Source of the DNA: Gnetum montanum
Taxonomy: Eukaryota; Streptophyta; Gnetopsida; Gnetales; Gnetaceae
Direction of reading: 5' to 3'
Assembly: GCA_015680685.1 (NCBI GenBank)
Contig: MNCI01007591.1
Location: forward strand, 1 to 60,554
Length of the DNA stretch: 60,554 nucleotides
In this document: piece after piece, positions 44,461-56,831 of the stretch
Layout: the number at the start of each line of letters is the position of its first letter
How positions within the stretch are numbered: the stretch's first letter is position 1
Made by a program: the position numbers and the translations under genes
Notes under the pieces: model-generated
Told to the model about the DNA's origin: nothing
The model's database searches: none
Seen by the model: the letters and a program-made list of their open reading frames with translations, nothing else

Positions 44461-45464
44461 ATCCTATCGAAAATAGGGCACTTGAAAAATTTACAAATTT
44501 TTTTAAATTTTTTAAAAATCCAAGGTATAAACTAAGGACATGTAGGTCAATGTAAAGGGGTCTAGGGTAATCCAATGATGGACCACCATAAGAGGATCAT
44601 GACAACAAGGCGTATGATCACTTGGCATTTTGTGCAAGGAAGGAGTGATTGAGAATTTGCAACACACTTGTCTTGATCTTTTTATCACTTTTTGCTTGGC
44701 CACTTTGGCACACCATTTTTTTTCTTTTTTTGAAGTATTGCTTAATCTAGAGAAGCCACCTACCTTCAGGCATGGGTGCATGTCTTTCTAGTGGGACCCC
44801 CTAGAATAGCATTATTTTTTTTCTAGTTGAGTGCCTTTTGATTACTCTTACTCCCCTTTTTTGTTAGATCTACAAGGATCTTAGTACAGCCAAACTGCAT
44901 GATAACTCCTACAAATGTCACCAAAGAGAATCCACAAGTCCCCTTGATGTCACACCATGGCCATTCCCACTTAGTCCATCATTTTTTGCTCTAGGCATGA
45001 TGAGCACAAAATTAATTTAATTTTTAATGTTGTCAAGAATATCATTGTACCCAGAGTAAAACCTCTTATTAATAAAATGGGTGGGTGGATGTGATGGGCT
45101 TGTTGTCCAAATATTTAGTCACCTGAGACTTAATAGCATAGAACAACACCTCAACCAACGAGTCACATGAGTGTTTTATTCATAGATGAGATTACCCATA
45201 AAAAGATAAAAAGACAATAAGTTGAAAAGTGAAAAATTGAAAAAAAAAATTCATAATTAAAGAAATGAAAAATATTTATTAATCCTACTTGTTATTAAAA
45301 TGGGGGATGTCCCCCATAACTAAATGGTTGAGTATGGCGAGGATTAATAAATGAAAAGTTGGGATCCTTGCATGTTAGAAATATGGGAACTTGGTCATAC
45401 TTACCCCATTAGGGTTCACACACTTGATTATAGTTAGCATAGTGGGGCAGGTTATAGGGTGTAG

Positions 45465-47284
45465 TTAATTAATGAGTGGTTGACCCACTATGGCACCCTT
45501 GACTGTAAGATGGTATGCAAGGATCGAACTATCTCCATCATTGGCTATGTTCATTGGGCCATATGGTTGTTGGACTATTGGTTGATGACCTAGAGAAAGT
45601 AACACAAGGCATTGAGTTTGAGGAGGGAGCTGCACCATAGTGTTGGACTTGTGTTGGGTTGGAAGGTGCAGTGGGATCAGAATTATGCTATCCCTTTTTA
45701 CAGTCATGTCTAAAGAAGAAACGCCTATGATATTGTGGAGGATTCCCACTGCTGTTGACAGTAGCAGCACAAGTAACATTCGTGGGTTGATGTGGTGGTG
45801 CAAAACCTTTTGGAACACTTGGTGGTGATGTAGAAGGAGGTGACATATGAGAATTCTAAAATTGAGGAGAAGTGTAAAGTACCCAAGGTGGTTGTGTTGG
45901 AGAGGATATGGATTGATAGTATTGAGGAGAATAATAATCATGTGGTGAGATAAAGGATGTTGACCTGGTTGGGGAAACAGGATGTTGGACTTGATAAGCA
46001 CTTAGGTTTGGATGGTATGAAGGGTATAACCGGTTTGGGAGTGGCCTCCCCTTGACTAGGATTGTTGCCACTATGATTGAACACAGTATTTTTGTACGAA
46101 CTCTAAATATAACATTCTTCCCCAATGCTCATGTAAATGTGACAAGATTGAACATTGGCCCTTGGGGTGATCGTACAGGCAAATGTTATATTGATACGTA
46201 TGATTGGCAGTTGAGCTCTTATTCTCTTCTACCCTTCTTTCTGATTTTCTAAGGGTGTTTTGTCCCATTTCTTGGTTTGTCATGACATTACCTCCAATAA
46301 TGTTGGCATATTCTCCACATTTTTTATGCATCCATTTCATCATCTTATTGATCTTTGCCTTAACTTCATCTAATGATTGTAGTGTTGGCAAAGATGGTTC
46401 CACCTCCTTGTAGTGAGTTGATTTCTCCTCATTATTATCATGGGCCCTTATTGATTTAAGGTTTTGGGCCATTGAGATTTCTTAGCATTCTCCCATTTAG
46501 CTAACTCCGCTTCTTCTTTTGCTACCCGTTTAATAAGCTCTTGGAGTTGGTGGATTCATAGCTCATATAGTTGACCTCGGGCATACATCCCTAGGGTCTC
46601 TCTTGTTTCATTATGGAGCCCATCTATGATATGATACATTAGCCTCTCCTCGAAGAACTCATGGCCTGGGCAGTTGTTTAACAATGCATAGTATCTTTCT
46701 AAGGCCATGTCCAAGGTTTCATGTTGCCCTTGTTTCCATTCTTGGATTTGTCTCAAGGCTGACACTCTTGCATAGGTTTGATATCTTTCATTAAATAGTT
46801 CTACCATTGTTGGCCAACGTCAAATTGATTTTGGTTTTAAGGACCTATACCATACTTTTTCTTGGCCAACAAGTGTCGTAGGAAAGAGCTTAAGTTTTTG
46901 CCATCCATTATCAATGTTGTTCCATGCACAGACATCATAGAAGGCTTGTAAATGTTGTTGTGGATCTAATTCATAGCCCCCTGAGAATTTGGGAAAGTTT
47001 TTTAAGTCAAGCTTGGGTAGACGGCTTTCCTTGCAATGCCTGTGGGATATTCGAACAACCTCTTGTATTTGCGTTAGGCTTGTAGTTTCCAATAGGGGTT
47101 CATCATCACTGGGTGGGTTATGCATTCATAAGTTGGGACGATGTTGTCTTTGTTTATGTTCATAGGAAATCCCTACATCAGATTGAGTACTCCAACCTTC
47201 ATCTTCATCATCATATAATTCGTTGGTTCTCCAATGAATTGCCTTACTAGTTGTTGCGTTATCATAGTCTTGTGAGAGAGACAT
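45465..47284 (-). pseudogene. gag: gag of copy 4
   Basis: ATG at 47284 lies 120 bp after the PBS and begins MSLSQDYDNATT. The capsid-like core (47125-46556) reads DPQQHLQAFYDVCAWNNID, WYRSLKPKSI, LDMALERYYALLNNCPGHEF and HIIDGLHNETRETLGM, collinear with element 2. A knuckle near 46150-46200 reads NICLYDHPKGQC, where the first Cys is now Tyr, leaving an incomplete C-x2-C-x3-H-x4-C. A Pro/Tyr/Ser-rich tail follows to about 45465 (VKGAIVGQPLIN, then stop). Frames change at least twice. Nothing resembling protease follows. Confidence 0.88.
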
Positions 47285-47404
47285 GGTTGTAACTTTGTGT
47301 GTGATTTAATTGCAATTATTATTATTATTTTTCTAAAAGATATATTGTTAATACTTTGTTACAACGATCTTGGATGATGTAACTAATCTAAATAACTAAC
47401 ACTG

Positions 47405-47422
47405 TCCCTAGAAATGGTGCCA
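47405..47422 (-). promoter_or_regulatory. Primer binding site of copy 4
   Basis: Minus-strand TGGCACCATTTCTAGGGA, one base inside the LTR end. It keeps the outer parts of the tRNA-Asp complement (TGGC-CC...GGGA) with several substitutions. Confidence 0.75.
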
Positions 47423-47423
47423 A

Positions 47424-48286
47424 TGATGAGTGGTGAGGTATCCCTACACTCAACCATACGAATACAAGCATTTCACGCACGATCCTGTCGAACTCCGTCG
47501 ATGGGCTAGTTGTTGTATCTGGATAGTTACTCGTTGATCATAGTTCGTTGTCTTTCCACTTGGACTAGTATTTTCTTTGTCACGTATGGTTTGGTCCAGA
47601 GTGAGGTGTATGATGTGGTTTCTAACCTAGTGCTACTCCTGGAGGTAATGGAAAATAACTTTAATTAAGATAGGAGGAAAAGGGGGAGAGAATCTAAGCT
47701 AGCCTAAGTGCAATGAGCATCCATTCCTTAATCATCCATACACATCTTGGACCTCATTCACCACTATGATTGAGATTACCAAGCGTAGATCCTAGGTACG
47801 CTACTGGGTTACCAAGTAGTCACACTTAAATGCTCGTGATTAAGTCGTACTCATTCCATGTTTAAGGAGTTCAGGGTGAAGAGATATTAACTATGAAAGC
47901 AATAAATAATAATAATAATTAAATAATTAAACTAAGTGAATGCTGCAATGCTGAAGTAATCTCGATCTTTATTTTTGGTCATGTGCATGTCCAAGTACGT
48001 CAAACTCGAATAAAGGATGTCGTACAATTACAATCATCACACTGTTGGCATGCACTAGGAGAGAGGGTTGAGAAAAACTAAAAAATGAACTCACTTCTAA
48101 AACTAACTAATTCTAAAACTTAAAGACTGACTCCTCTCGTGCGCCTACATGTGTATTTATAGGCTCATGTAGGAGTCGCGATATCGTGTATCCGATATCG
48201 TTATTAGGCTACGATATCGCGTACATGATATCGTGGATCCAATATCGGGGGTCTAATATCATGGCCTGATGAATCATGATTCATCA
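47424..48286 (-). repeat. 5' LTR of copy 4
   Basis: 863 bp, TGATGAGTGG...GATTCATCA in plus coordinates, same length as 40099-40961 with only substitutions apparent, mostly C/T and G/A. The TATA complement is at 48154-48161; GATATC palindromes lie between about 48179 and 48232 and are better preserved than in the other LTR. Confidence 0.93.
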
Positions 48287-48358
48287 ACCCTCTCAACACA
48301 ATCATATAGAATCATTGATATTAGTGTTTTATTTCTTTCTTTCTTCCTTTTGATTGGC

Positions 48359-48860
48359 AATAGGATTTCAAAATGACAATGAAAATTTTTTCTTCCAATT
48401 TCCATATCTAGATTCCTTCCTTTGATATTTACTTTGACGAGTATATAAGGACTTTTTACTTCTACAATGGACCAATCTTAGTTTTTCTAGAACTTGTAAT
48501 TTTTTGCACTATATGCAATAAATTTGTGAATAACTTTGTTTTCTAATGGTGATTGATCTTCAAAGAATTTCATACAAACCCTAGGATTTTACCTTGAATT
48601 CATCCATCAACATATCTTTTAAAAAAAACATTTTGATCTTTTCATAACATGTTTTAGTTATGTTTTAGCCCTTCAAAACACAATTATATTTTCAAAATTA
48701 TTTGTCTCTTCTATTTTCTTTATGCATTATAATAGGATTTCAAAATGATATTGAAAATTTCTCTCTTCAATTTCCATATCTAGATTGATTTTTTGGCATT
48801 TGTTTCTGAGAGCATATAAAGGGTTTCCTACTTGCTACACCCATTTGTAGTTCATATTGT
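48359..48860. repeat. Diverged direct repeat, period about 372 bp
   Basis: AATAGGATTTCAAAATGA starts at 48359 and again at 48731. Both are followed by TTCCATATCTAGATT and a CATATAAAG/TATATAAGG block. The unit overlaps the old repeat that copy 4 interrupts. Confidence 0.65.
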
Positions 48861-51118
48861 ATTCTAAATCCAAGTTTTTTTAAAAAATGTACCATATCAA
48901 ACTTTTAGCATTTGAGGTGACTAAGCATCTCTTACATTTAAATCATAATTTTCTTTGATTTTTCATGCACCAAGACCTTTGTCTTTGTGGCATTGATTTT
49001 CATTAAAATGTTTGCAAAACTTTAATTTGTGGAATATATTTATGATCTTTGGCTTGAATTAGAAACCAAAGCCACATCTTCAAATAGTACATATGTTGGC
49101 AACATTGGCAATCATGTAATCAATTGGTTAATGGCCATGTGCCATTAATGTAATTATGTATGCTTGGATTTGTATAGGCTCATTAGTGTTTTGTTCTTGA
49201 GTTGGATTTATTTCAAGACATTCAACAAACCCCAAGTCAAAGTAACTAGATTAAATTAATGAACACAATGAAATTAAACATTTATGCAATCTTGTAACAA
49301 TGGCTTCACCTTTTGAATTCCTTTGTCAGTAAGTATAAATAAACACAATATGCTTTGACACTATCATAATGTGTGCTTTGTCGCTCTTTTTAGAGAATTG
49401 AATCTTGAATATGTTAAAACAAGTTTAGGAGAATAGATGAATCTTTTCTGCAACACACATTCTTACGTAACAGCATATTAATAAAATCCCCCTATTCATG
49501 AATCACAGAACTAGCTTCTTGCATTGATTTTTTTTCTTGGCATTTATTAACTATGTAAGATGATGTTTCAATAATTAATCACTTGCTTGTAAATGGCATG
49601 CATTATACTCAAACAAGGTTTGTAATGGTTGATTAAAGTTTTGATATATATCAATAGTTTTTCTAAAGGTATTCTTGGGTACATGGGCAAAATCTGACAA
49701 TGTCTTAACTCCTTGGCAGTGAAGAATGGCTTAAAAAAATGAATAAGAATATTATCTCTTTAGTCTCAATATTTAAAGAAACTTACGATGAGAATGATGC
49801 TAAAAATAATTAGCCTACTGGTGAACCTTTTTTATTGCAGTGGCAGAGCTCTTTTACTATAATAATGGAGAAGAGTGGATGGTTTCACATTTACTTTTCA
49901 AGAAAAAGAAATAGAGGAGTCTCCATCATTTTATTACTAAATTTAAAACACTTAATTTCCTTGTGTGAAAATTTTGAATATTGCAAGCCAAAAGTTTCTC
50001 GTGATATGCTAGGTACTTGGTTCTTTTTAGAGATATCAAAAGTGATTTGAAAATTTTATTCTATTTTAAATCACTTCTCAGATATTACAATTTACCTTTC
50101 ATTGTCTTTGTTTCATTGTATATTTCTAATAAATTTAGTTTTTTCACATTTATGATTTAATGAAAAACTGAAACTGGAGGGGGATTCTCTTTTTTTTTTT
50201 TTTACCTTTCTTTTCTAATAGTTCATCTGTGGCCTTATAGATCTGTTTCATCTAATTGGAGCAATTTCTCTTATAGAGTTATTTATTTATATCACTACAT
50301 AAAAGATATGGTATTAATCTCACTATTTTGGGAATGGCATACCACAAGCACATCTTGAAGAAATCCATTTTGAGTCTTACAATGATGTTTTTATTTACCT
50401 TACCTTGAAGGAATACTAAAATCTTACAAAGAGGTTTTTTAAGCTTCACACCAACGTAAATTGTTGCATAAACTAAGAAATAATTAAAAATTAAATTAAT
50501 CTTAATTCAAACACCTATTTTTGTAATAATTTTATTTTAAAGTCTTTAAAGATGGGCTTAGTTTTATCAATTTTTTTAGAATGACGTTAAAAATTGGAAA
50601 AGGAAAGCTATCAGAAATAAACAACGACTTCAAATGAACCAAACTGGTAAAGGATTGTAGTTTAAAAATGTAAAGAACTTGTTAGAATATGCTCTCTAAG
50701 TTAAGGTGCAATCATTAGTTTCTTAATTTTAGCCATTAGCTTTAACACCTTGGTGTTTAGATCCTAGGACTTTTACTTTATTACTTATTCCTAGTTCTTA
50801 AACATAAAGCTATATTTAAATCATCATCATCATGTTATTCTTGTCCCAATAAAATGGGGTTACCTACATGAGTTCTTTTTTACTATTTACCTCTTAAATT
50901 ATGCATTGCATGAGGGGAATACTCTAACATCTATAAAATTTAGAAAAGAACTCATTCATGAGATTTGGAAAGGTTTTACAACCAGCCTAATGCTAACACT
51001 CCTCTTTGCTTTCATATTTGGGCTTGAAACTGGCATTGGCAGAGCTGGTAAATTTAAATATATTAAGAATGAGCATTTCCTCTGGCCTCAATAGTCACCT
51101 AGAAATGCCTAGGGTAAC
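48861..51118. other. AT-rich spacer without supported genes
   Basis: Open stretches at 49835-50050 and 50906-51094 (the latter with a hydrophobic segment LMLTLLFAFIFGL) have no identifiable family or splice context that I trust. The rest is low-complexity A/T. Confidence 0.4.
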
Positions 51119-51136
51119 ATGTGTGTGTGTGTGTGT
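51119..51136. repeat. (TG)n microsatellite
   Basis: Short TG dinucleotide run. Confidence 0.8.
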
Positions 51137-51359
51137 AGAGTGAGGTGTGGTGTAGGGATACATCTTTCGATCCCCTTATTCTACCCTACATACTCTATGT
51201 GTCTTTTTGTGTTGATTTTTTTGAGGATGATTCTTAGATGTTTTGGAGTGTTTTTAGCTCATTTTAATGAGTTTAGAAGGTTATACAGTCTATGGGGACT
51301 TGTTTGTAGGCATTCGAAGGCTCGAAACATCAAAACGAGCAATTTTATTTTTGGCACCT

Positions 51360-51475
51360 GTAGGATAGACGTCTCCCCTAAAGTGTAGATGTCCTAAGTC
51401 CAAAGTAGATGTCTACTAAAAATAGTAGACGTTTATCTTAAAAGTAGAGCTTTTACAATAGATGTCCTAGCAAAG
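51360..51475. repeat. Cluster of GTAGATGTC/TAGACGTCT words
   Basis: Five or so degenerate copies (TAGACGTCTCC, TAGATGTCCTAAG, TAGATGTCTAC, TAGACGTTTAT, TAGATGTCCTAG) at irregular spacing of roughly 20-40 bp. Cause unknown. Confidence 0.5.
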
Positions 51476-52129
51476 CTAAAGATGACCCAGATGCATGGGA
51501 AAACTTCTGAAAATGCCCACTCCAATTCAAGAAATAACCAAAGAAAGATAGAAACAGTCAAGGTGAGAAGAATTGAGAAACATCTAAAGATTGAGGAAAG
51601 GTTTTTAGGATTTTTACCTTATAGTTTCTCATAAATATTGATGTAATTCACCATTGTTAATGCCATAATGCCAAAGTGCAAATGCTGAAGGCCAAACATC
51701 CTAATAGAGGGTAAAAAAGAGAGCTCTTGAGGGAAGAGAGCTAGTGCAAGGAAGTTGAGTGAGAGACAAGGGAAAGCACTTGAAAGAGGTCAACAGAATT
51801 TCTTATAAGTGTCTTATCTTGAGCTCAAGCTCCATTGTGAGTAATTAAGGATTACGAGAGGACAAGTGTGGCCTCTAAGATCCTTGGGAGAGTTGGGAGT
51901 TGAGCTTGGCTCCTCATCTTTGATGTATTTTCTATGCATTTTGATAATTTTCTTAATATAAGGGAGATTTGCTCCATTTTATTATGTTTTTCTTATTTTC
52001 TAAGCTAGATCTACTTGGAAGTTGTGGATTGGATCCTATTGGGGTTCTATCAAGGTGAAAACCTCCTACACCAAGGTGTTGAAACTTGAAATAAGTGGAA
52101 CATAGGTACATCCAAAGATTGTAGAATCT

Positions 52130-52283
52130 AACTTATGACTTGGGGTTACCAAGTAAAGACTTGTACCACTAGGCTAACACCTCATTGTTATATTTAAATA
52201 TATTATGTTAATAATGAGGTTTTAGCCTAGTGGTAAGACTCTTAATTTGAAAGCTCTAAGTTATGAGTTCAATGTAGGTGAGC
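52130..52283. repeat. Head-to-head tRNA-like inverted pair (SINE-like foldback)
   Basis: The right half (52212-52283) reads AATGAGGTTTTAGCCTAGTGG (A-box-like) with GAGTTCAATGT (B-box-like) about 30 nt on. The left half is its imperfect reverse complement (CCACTAGGCTAACACCTCATT near 52167-52187) with a loop of about 25 nt. It cannot fold as a functional tRNA. It is more likely two tRNA-derived SINE ends in opposition. Confidence 0.55.
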
Positions 52284-52289
52284 AATGCT

Positions 52290-53168
52290 AAGTTATAAAG
52301 TTCTATTTGGACTATATATCTTAGGGTGTATCTACGTTTCAATTATTCTGGATTCCAACACCCCAAAAATATTAGGTTAATAATATGTTGTATTTTACTA
52401 ATTGCCTGTTAACTTATTCTAGAATCCCTTATTTTCTATGCTTGTTGAGATTAGAACTTGAGATCTCTTGGATTGAATGATATTTATCATACATTATAAG
52501 GTTTGAACCCTTGGCTCTTTCATTACATATGATACATTGGTATTATTTTATTCTTTTAATTTTTTAAATTTTTTATTTGAGTTTAATTTTCAAATCATCT
52601 TACATTGGAAGGATGATGGTGGTCTATTATTGGTATTTTATTAATGTTTATTATTTTCATATTATTTTATTTTGAAATAATGTAAGAACATGATAAAAAG
52701 ACATAAAATACATATTTGGGATTTATTCTCATCATCCTTTTATTTTATCTAGAAACCCATTCTTTGATATTAGCCTTATCCTAATATTGCCATTTGAACC
52801 CTCTTATGGAAAAATGTGACCTAATCTTAGAAAATATATTATTAAATTATTATTCTTGGAATTGCCCAAACCCTACATTTTGTGTATATGAATATTTAGC
52901 AATATTGGCTCTTTTAGCATCAATTATGCATCTCTTTCTCTCTCTTACTTATGATTGTATGTGGCAAATGTCTTGGCAATTTCTAGATTTGAACCTACTC
53001 TTGCTTGGCAAAGCTTTTCTCTCAATTGATCATTCAAGGTAGAAGAAATGTTATTTCTTCCATTAATTTTCTCTTACAACTTGACACTTACTGGAGCTAT
53101 ATTTTATGCCTAAGAAGGAAAGTGGAATTGCCTAAGAAGGTTAGTTTGACATTGGAAAGAGCCAAAGT
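52290..53168. other. AT-rich spacer without recognised features
   Basis: No supported gene. The ORF at 52794-53042 has no motif. A 5' LTR of copy 3 would be expected around here and is not seen. Confidence 0.45.
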
Positions 53169-55300
53169 TTGACAAAGTTGAGTACTCCAAAGTATGATGA
53201 AGACAAAGTTTGGAGTACTCAACTTTATGCAGGAATTCCATATGTTCATGACTATCCCAATGATACTCAAGGATTCTTGTCAACCAACTCTGACACCTCT
53301 AGTAAGATGGGGACAACCCATAGAACGAGGTGGACCAAAAAGCCTAGGACCTTCTTGATAACTAACAAGAATCTGTTGGGGGATGATTGGAAAACTTACA
53401 AAAGTCAGGATAAGTTTTTCAGTTCTTTCTCTTCCTCTACTCCTTTAATGGTAAATTGTGACATGGATGACTATCTTTCAAAGGATTGGCATAGAACTAA
53501 AAATTGATCTCACAAAGAAAATTGAGAACGCCAACATGAACAAGGACAACATCGTCTCAACTTGCAAACTCACAACCTACTTAGTGATGATGAACCCCTA
53601 CTGGCCACTAAGAGCCTAATGCCTATACAAGAGGCCATTCAAATATCTTGTAGGCATTGCAAAGAAAGCCATATACCTAGGCTTGATTTAAACAACTTTC
53701 CCAAGTTTGCAAGAGGCTATGATTTAGATCCATGATAGCATATACAAGCCTTCTATGATGCCTATGTTTGGAATAATATCGATAATGGGTGGAAAAAAAT
53801 TAAGCTCTTTCCTATGACACTCGTTGGCTAAGCAACAGTGTGGTATAGATCATTGAAACCAACAATCCGTAGTTGGCCAACAATGGTAGAACTCTTTACT
53901 AAACAATATTAAACCTATGCTAGAGTGTTGGCCTTGAGGAGACAAATCCAAGAATGGAAACAAGGATAACATGAAACCTTGGACATGGCCTTAGAAAGAT
54001 ACTATTCTTTGTTAAACAACTGCCCAGGCCATGGATTCTCCGAGGAAAGGCTAATGTATCACATCATGGATGGGCTCCGTAATGAAATAAGGAAAACCCC
54101 AAGGAAAACAACTATACAAGTTACAAACCCATCAACTCCAAGAGCTTATTAAGCAGGTAGCAAAAGAAGAAGGAGAAATGGCTAAATGGGAGAATGTTGA
54201 AAACTCTCAATGGGACCAAAATCTTAAATTAGTAAAGGTCCATAACCATAAAAAGGAGAAATTAGCTCACCTTGAGGAAGTGCAACCATTTCTACCTTTG
54301 CCAATGCAACAATCACTAGATGAAATTGAGGCAAAGATTAATAAGATGATGAAGTGGGTGTACAAAAAATATGGAGAATATGCTAACAATAGTAGAGGTA
54401 CAACTATGCCAAATCAAGAAATAGGACAGGACACCATGCAACAATCAGAATAAAGGGTAGAAGATAATAAGAATAAGAACTTAACTGCCAACTTCACATA
54501 TCAATGCAATGTCTGTATGTATGGTCACCCCAAAGGCCAATGCCCAATTTTGTCACATTTACATGAGCATTGGGGAGGAATGTTACATCCAGATTTCTTA
54601 CAGAAATATCAAGTTCAACCACAATGGCAAAAGCCCTAGTCATGGGGGAGGCCATCGCCAGCTCGACCATATCCTTTGTATGTCCCAACGCCAAATGCTT
54701 ACTATGTTCAACACCTTGTTTCTCCAACTAGATCATCATCCTCTACTTCACCTCATCATTATCATTCTCTGGAATACTATTCATTCATACCCTCTTCAAC
54801 AAGGTCACCACCTCATGTACCTTATACTTTTCCTCAACAACAATATTTTCATCCTTCACCTCCTTCTACATTGCCACCAATTGTACTAGAAGGTTTTGCA
54901 CCACAGCACCAACCTATGAATGCTAATTGTGCTACTATAGCCAATAGTAGTGGAAGTGCTCAAATACCCCCTTTCTTTAGGCATGGCCATAGAAAGAAGC
55001 AGCACGATGCTGAACCCACTACATCTCCCAAACCAGCGTAAGTTCAACGCTGTGATGCATCCTTCTCCTTAAACTCAACACCTCGTGTTACCTTATCAAG
55101 GCCACCAATCAATACTCCAACAACTATGTAGTCTAATGAATATAACCATAGAGGGAAACACATTGATCCTTGCATCCATCTTATGGTCAAGGGTGCCATA
55201 GTGGGGTAGCTCCTTATCCCATGACCCCATCATATAACCTACCCCACTATGTCTATTATGGTTGAGTGTGTGAACCCCAATATGGGTACATTCCAACCAC
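53169..55300 (+). pseudogene. gag: gag of copy 3
   Basis: The opening DEDKVWSTQ matches copy 4's DEDEGWSTQ. An open stretch of about 300 bp (to 53507) absent from copy 4 follows, then homology resumes near 53535 (CAACATGAACAAGGACAACA). The capsid-like core is at about 53690-54110. The knuckle near 54505-54545 reads CNVCMYGHPKGQC, an intact C-x2-C-x3-H-x4-C. The Pro/Tyr-rich tail (54676-55041) is open. It ends in the VKGAIVG*LLIP block near 55190-55215 that also closes copy 4's gag. Multiple stops, several TAG or TAA at Gln positions. Confidence 0.82.
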
Positions 55301-56824
55301 GACATCAAAAGACACCTAGTGGTTTGGATATGACCAGGTCCCAATATTTCTAAAATGCATGGATCCAACCCTTTCATTTATTAATTCTTGCTATGACCAA
55401 AGGTTTAGTTATGAGGGACATCCCCCATTCTAACAAATAGAATTAATAAATGTTTTTCCTTTTCTTTAATTTTACAATTTTTGTTTTCTAGTTTTTCATC
55501 TTTCATCTTCTTATTTATTTATTTATTTATCTTTTTATGAGTAATATCATCTATGAATAAAACACTCATGTGACTCATTAGTTGAGATGTTTTTCTTTGC
55601 TATCAAGTCTCGAGTAACTAATTTTTTGGATAGCAAGCTCATCCCATCCACCCAACCATTCTATGAATAAGAGGTTCTACTCTGGGTATGATGATATTCT
55701 TGACAATCATTAAAACTTAAAGTAATTTTGTGCTTATTATACCCAGAGCAAAGAAGGATGGACCAAGAGGGAATGACTAGGGTGTGACATCAAGGGGACT
55801 TGTGGATTCTCCTTGGTGACATCTGTAGGAGTTACCATACAGCCTAGTTGTATTAAGATCCTTGTAGATCTAACGAAAAATGGGAGTAAGAGTAATAAAG
55901 GCACTCACTCAAGAAAACCAATGATATTCTAGGGGTTCCCACTGGAAAGACATGCACCCATGCCTGAAGGAAGGCGGCTTCTTTGGAATATGCATAAAAA
56001 AAAAGAGAAAAGGGAAGAGTGTGCCAAAGTGGCCAAACAAAAAGAAACGAAAAGATCAAGACAAATGTGCCACAAAGAAATTCCAAATCACTCCTTCCTT
56101 GAACAAAACTCCAAGTGATTGTACGCCTTGCTATCATGATGTTCTTTATGTTGTCCATCATTGGATGAAAAATGTGATGTCATTGATCGAAGGAATGGAC
56201 TTGGTCTTGACTTTGGAGCGATGGGCTAATGACACATTAATCATGTCCTACACTCAAGATTCATTGTGCCCTGGGTTAGTTACCTCATGTCTTAATCTCT
56301 GAAATCCCTTCTACAATTCACCTCATCTTGCTGTTCATATATTTGTGACTCATGTCGTGGGTAGCATTGAATTCATACCTCATCACGGTGTATCTACATG
56401 TGTGTGTTTTGTGGAACTATTGTGGATTACATTTAACCCTTCTAGTGCCTACAGACATTTTAAGATGTGGTTATGCAAGGGAATTATAGGTTGGAACCTA
56501 CTTTGGGGAGGACCCACTTGCATGACTTTTGTAATTTGAATTTTTTGCACATCATCACATCATTTATACCCTCTGAGTATTACATTACCAATGTTATTCT
56601 TTCCCTTATCATCCTTTAGGTTTAACTGTTCCTATGTACCAAAACATGTCCTTTTTCCTCATTAGACTTATGAATTTTATCATCAAATCCTACCCCATTA
56701 TACTTTTTGTGCCTTCTGGTCTATTTAACAATACCCTGGACTTTTGACATTGACCTCAAATCCTTCATTTTTGGCCTTAGAATTTCAGAAATTCATCAAT
56801 TTTTCTAAGTACCCTATTTTCAAT
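55301..56824. other. Spacer of copy 3
   Basis: Collinear with copy 4's spacer (about 45370-44500): a T-rich tract with ATTTATTTATTT (55500-55530), GAATAAAACACTCATGTGACTC, GAGGTTCTACTCTGGGTA, and GTGACATCAAGGGGACTTGT, whose conservation supports common descent. The ORF at 55952-56302 has no homologue kept open in copy 4, so I do not call it. Confidence 0.6.
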
Positions 56825-56831
56825 AGGCTGC

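Larger units (their letters stand above)
40099..48286 (-). mobile_element. Copy 4: complete non-autonomous LTR element (gag + ORFx, no pol)
   Basis: 8.2 kb on the minus strand with two 863-bp LTRs. In the element's sense: PBS (47422-47405), gag (47284 to about 45465), a 1.5-kb spacer with internal promoter-like module and leader intron, ORFx (43902 to about 41130), the CTCAAGGATGAG plus GGGGGTA PPT block, 3' LTR. The flanks ATCCT (40094-40098) and ACCCT (48287-48291) match at 4 of 5. No protease, RT, RNase H or integrase motif exists between gag and ORFx, so it must have relied on enzymes supplied by another element. The structure fits a TR-GAG-like element with an extra gene. Confidence 0.92.

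Noticed and set aside
25246-48286. Regularly spaced short palindromes (GATATC) as a CRISPR-like or satellite array
   Set aside because: They are confined to LTR U3 and one internal site per element, a few copies each, without spacer-repeat regularity.
49835-50050. Possible NAC-like exon (AELFYYNNGEEW in one frame after TTGCAG)
   Set aside because: Only a few residues resemble a NAC subdomain; the rest shows no conserved NAC motif.
50906-51094. 62-codon ORF with hydrophobic segment
   Set aside because: Too short, no homologue recognised, no splice context; likely chance.
51119-51388. ORF starting MCVCVCRVRCG
   Set aside because: Begins in a TG microsatellite; Cys/Val repeat is an artefact.
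52213-52283. A functional tRNA gene
   Set aside because: A- and B-box-like words are present but the cloverleaf arms do not pair and no anticodon stem is evident.
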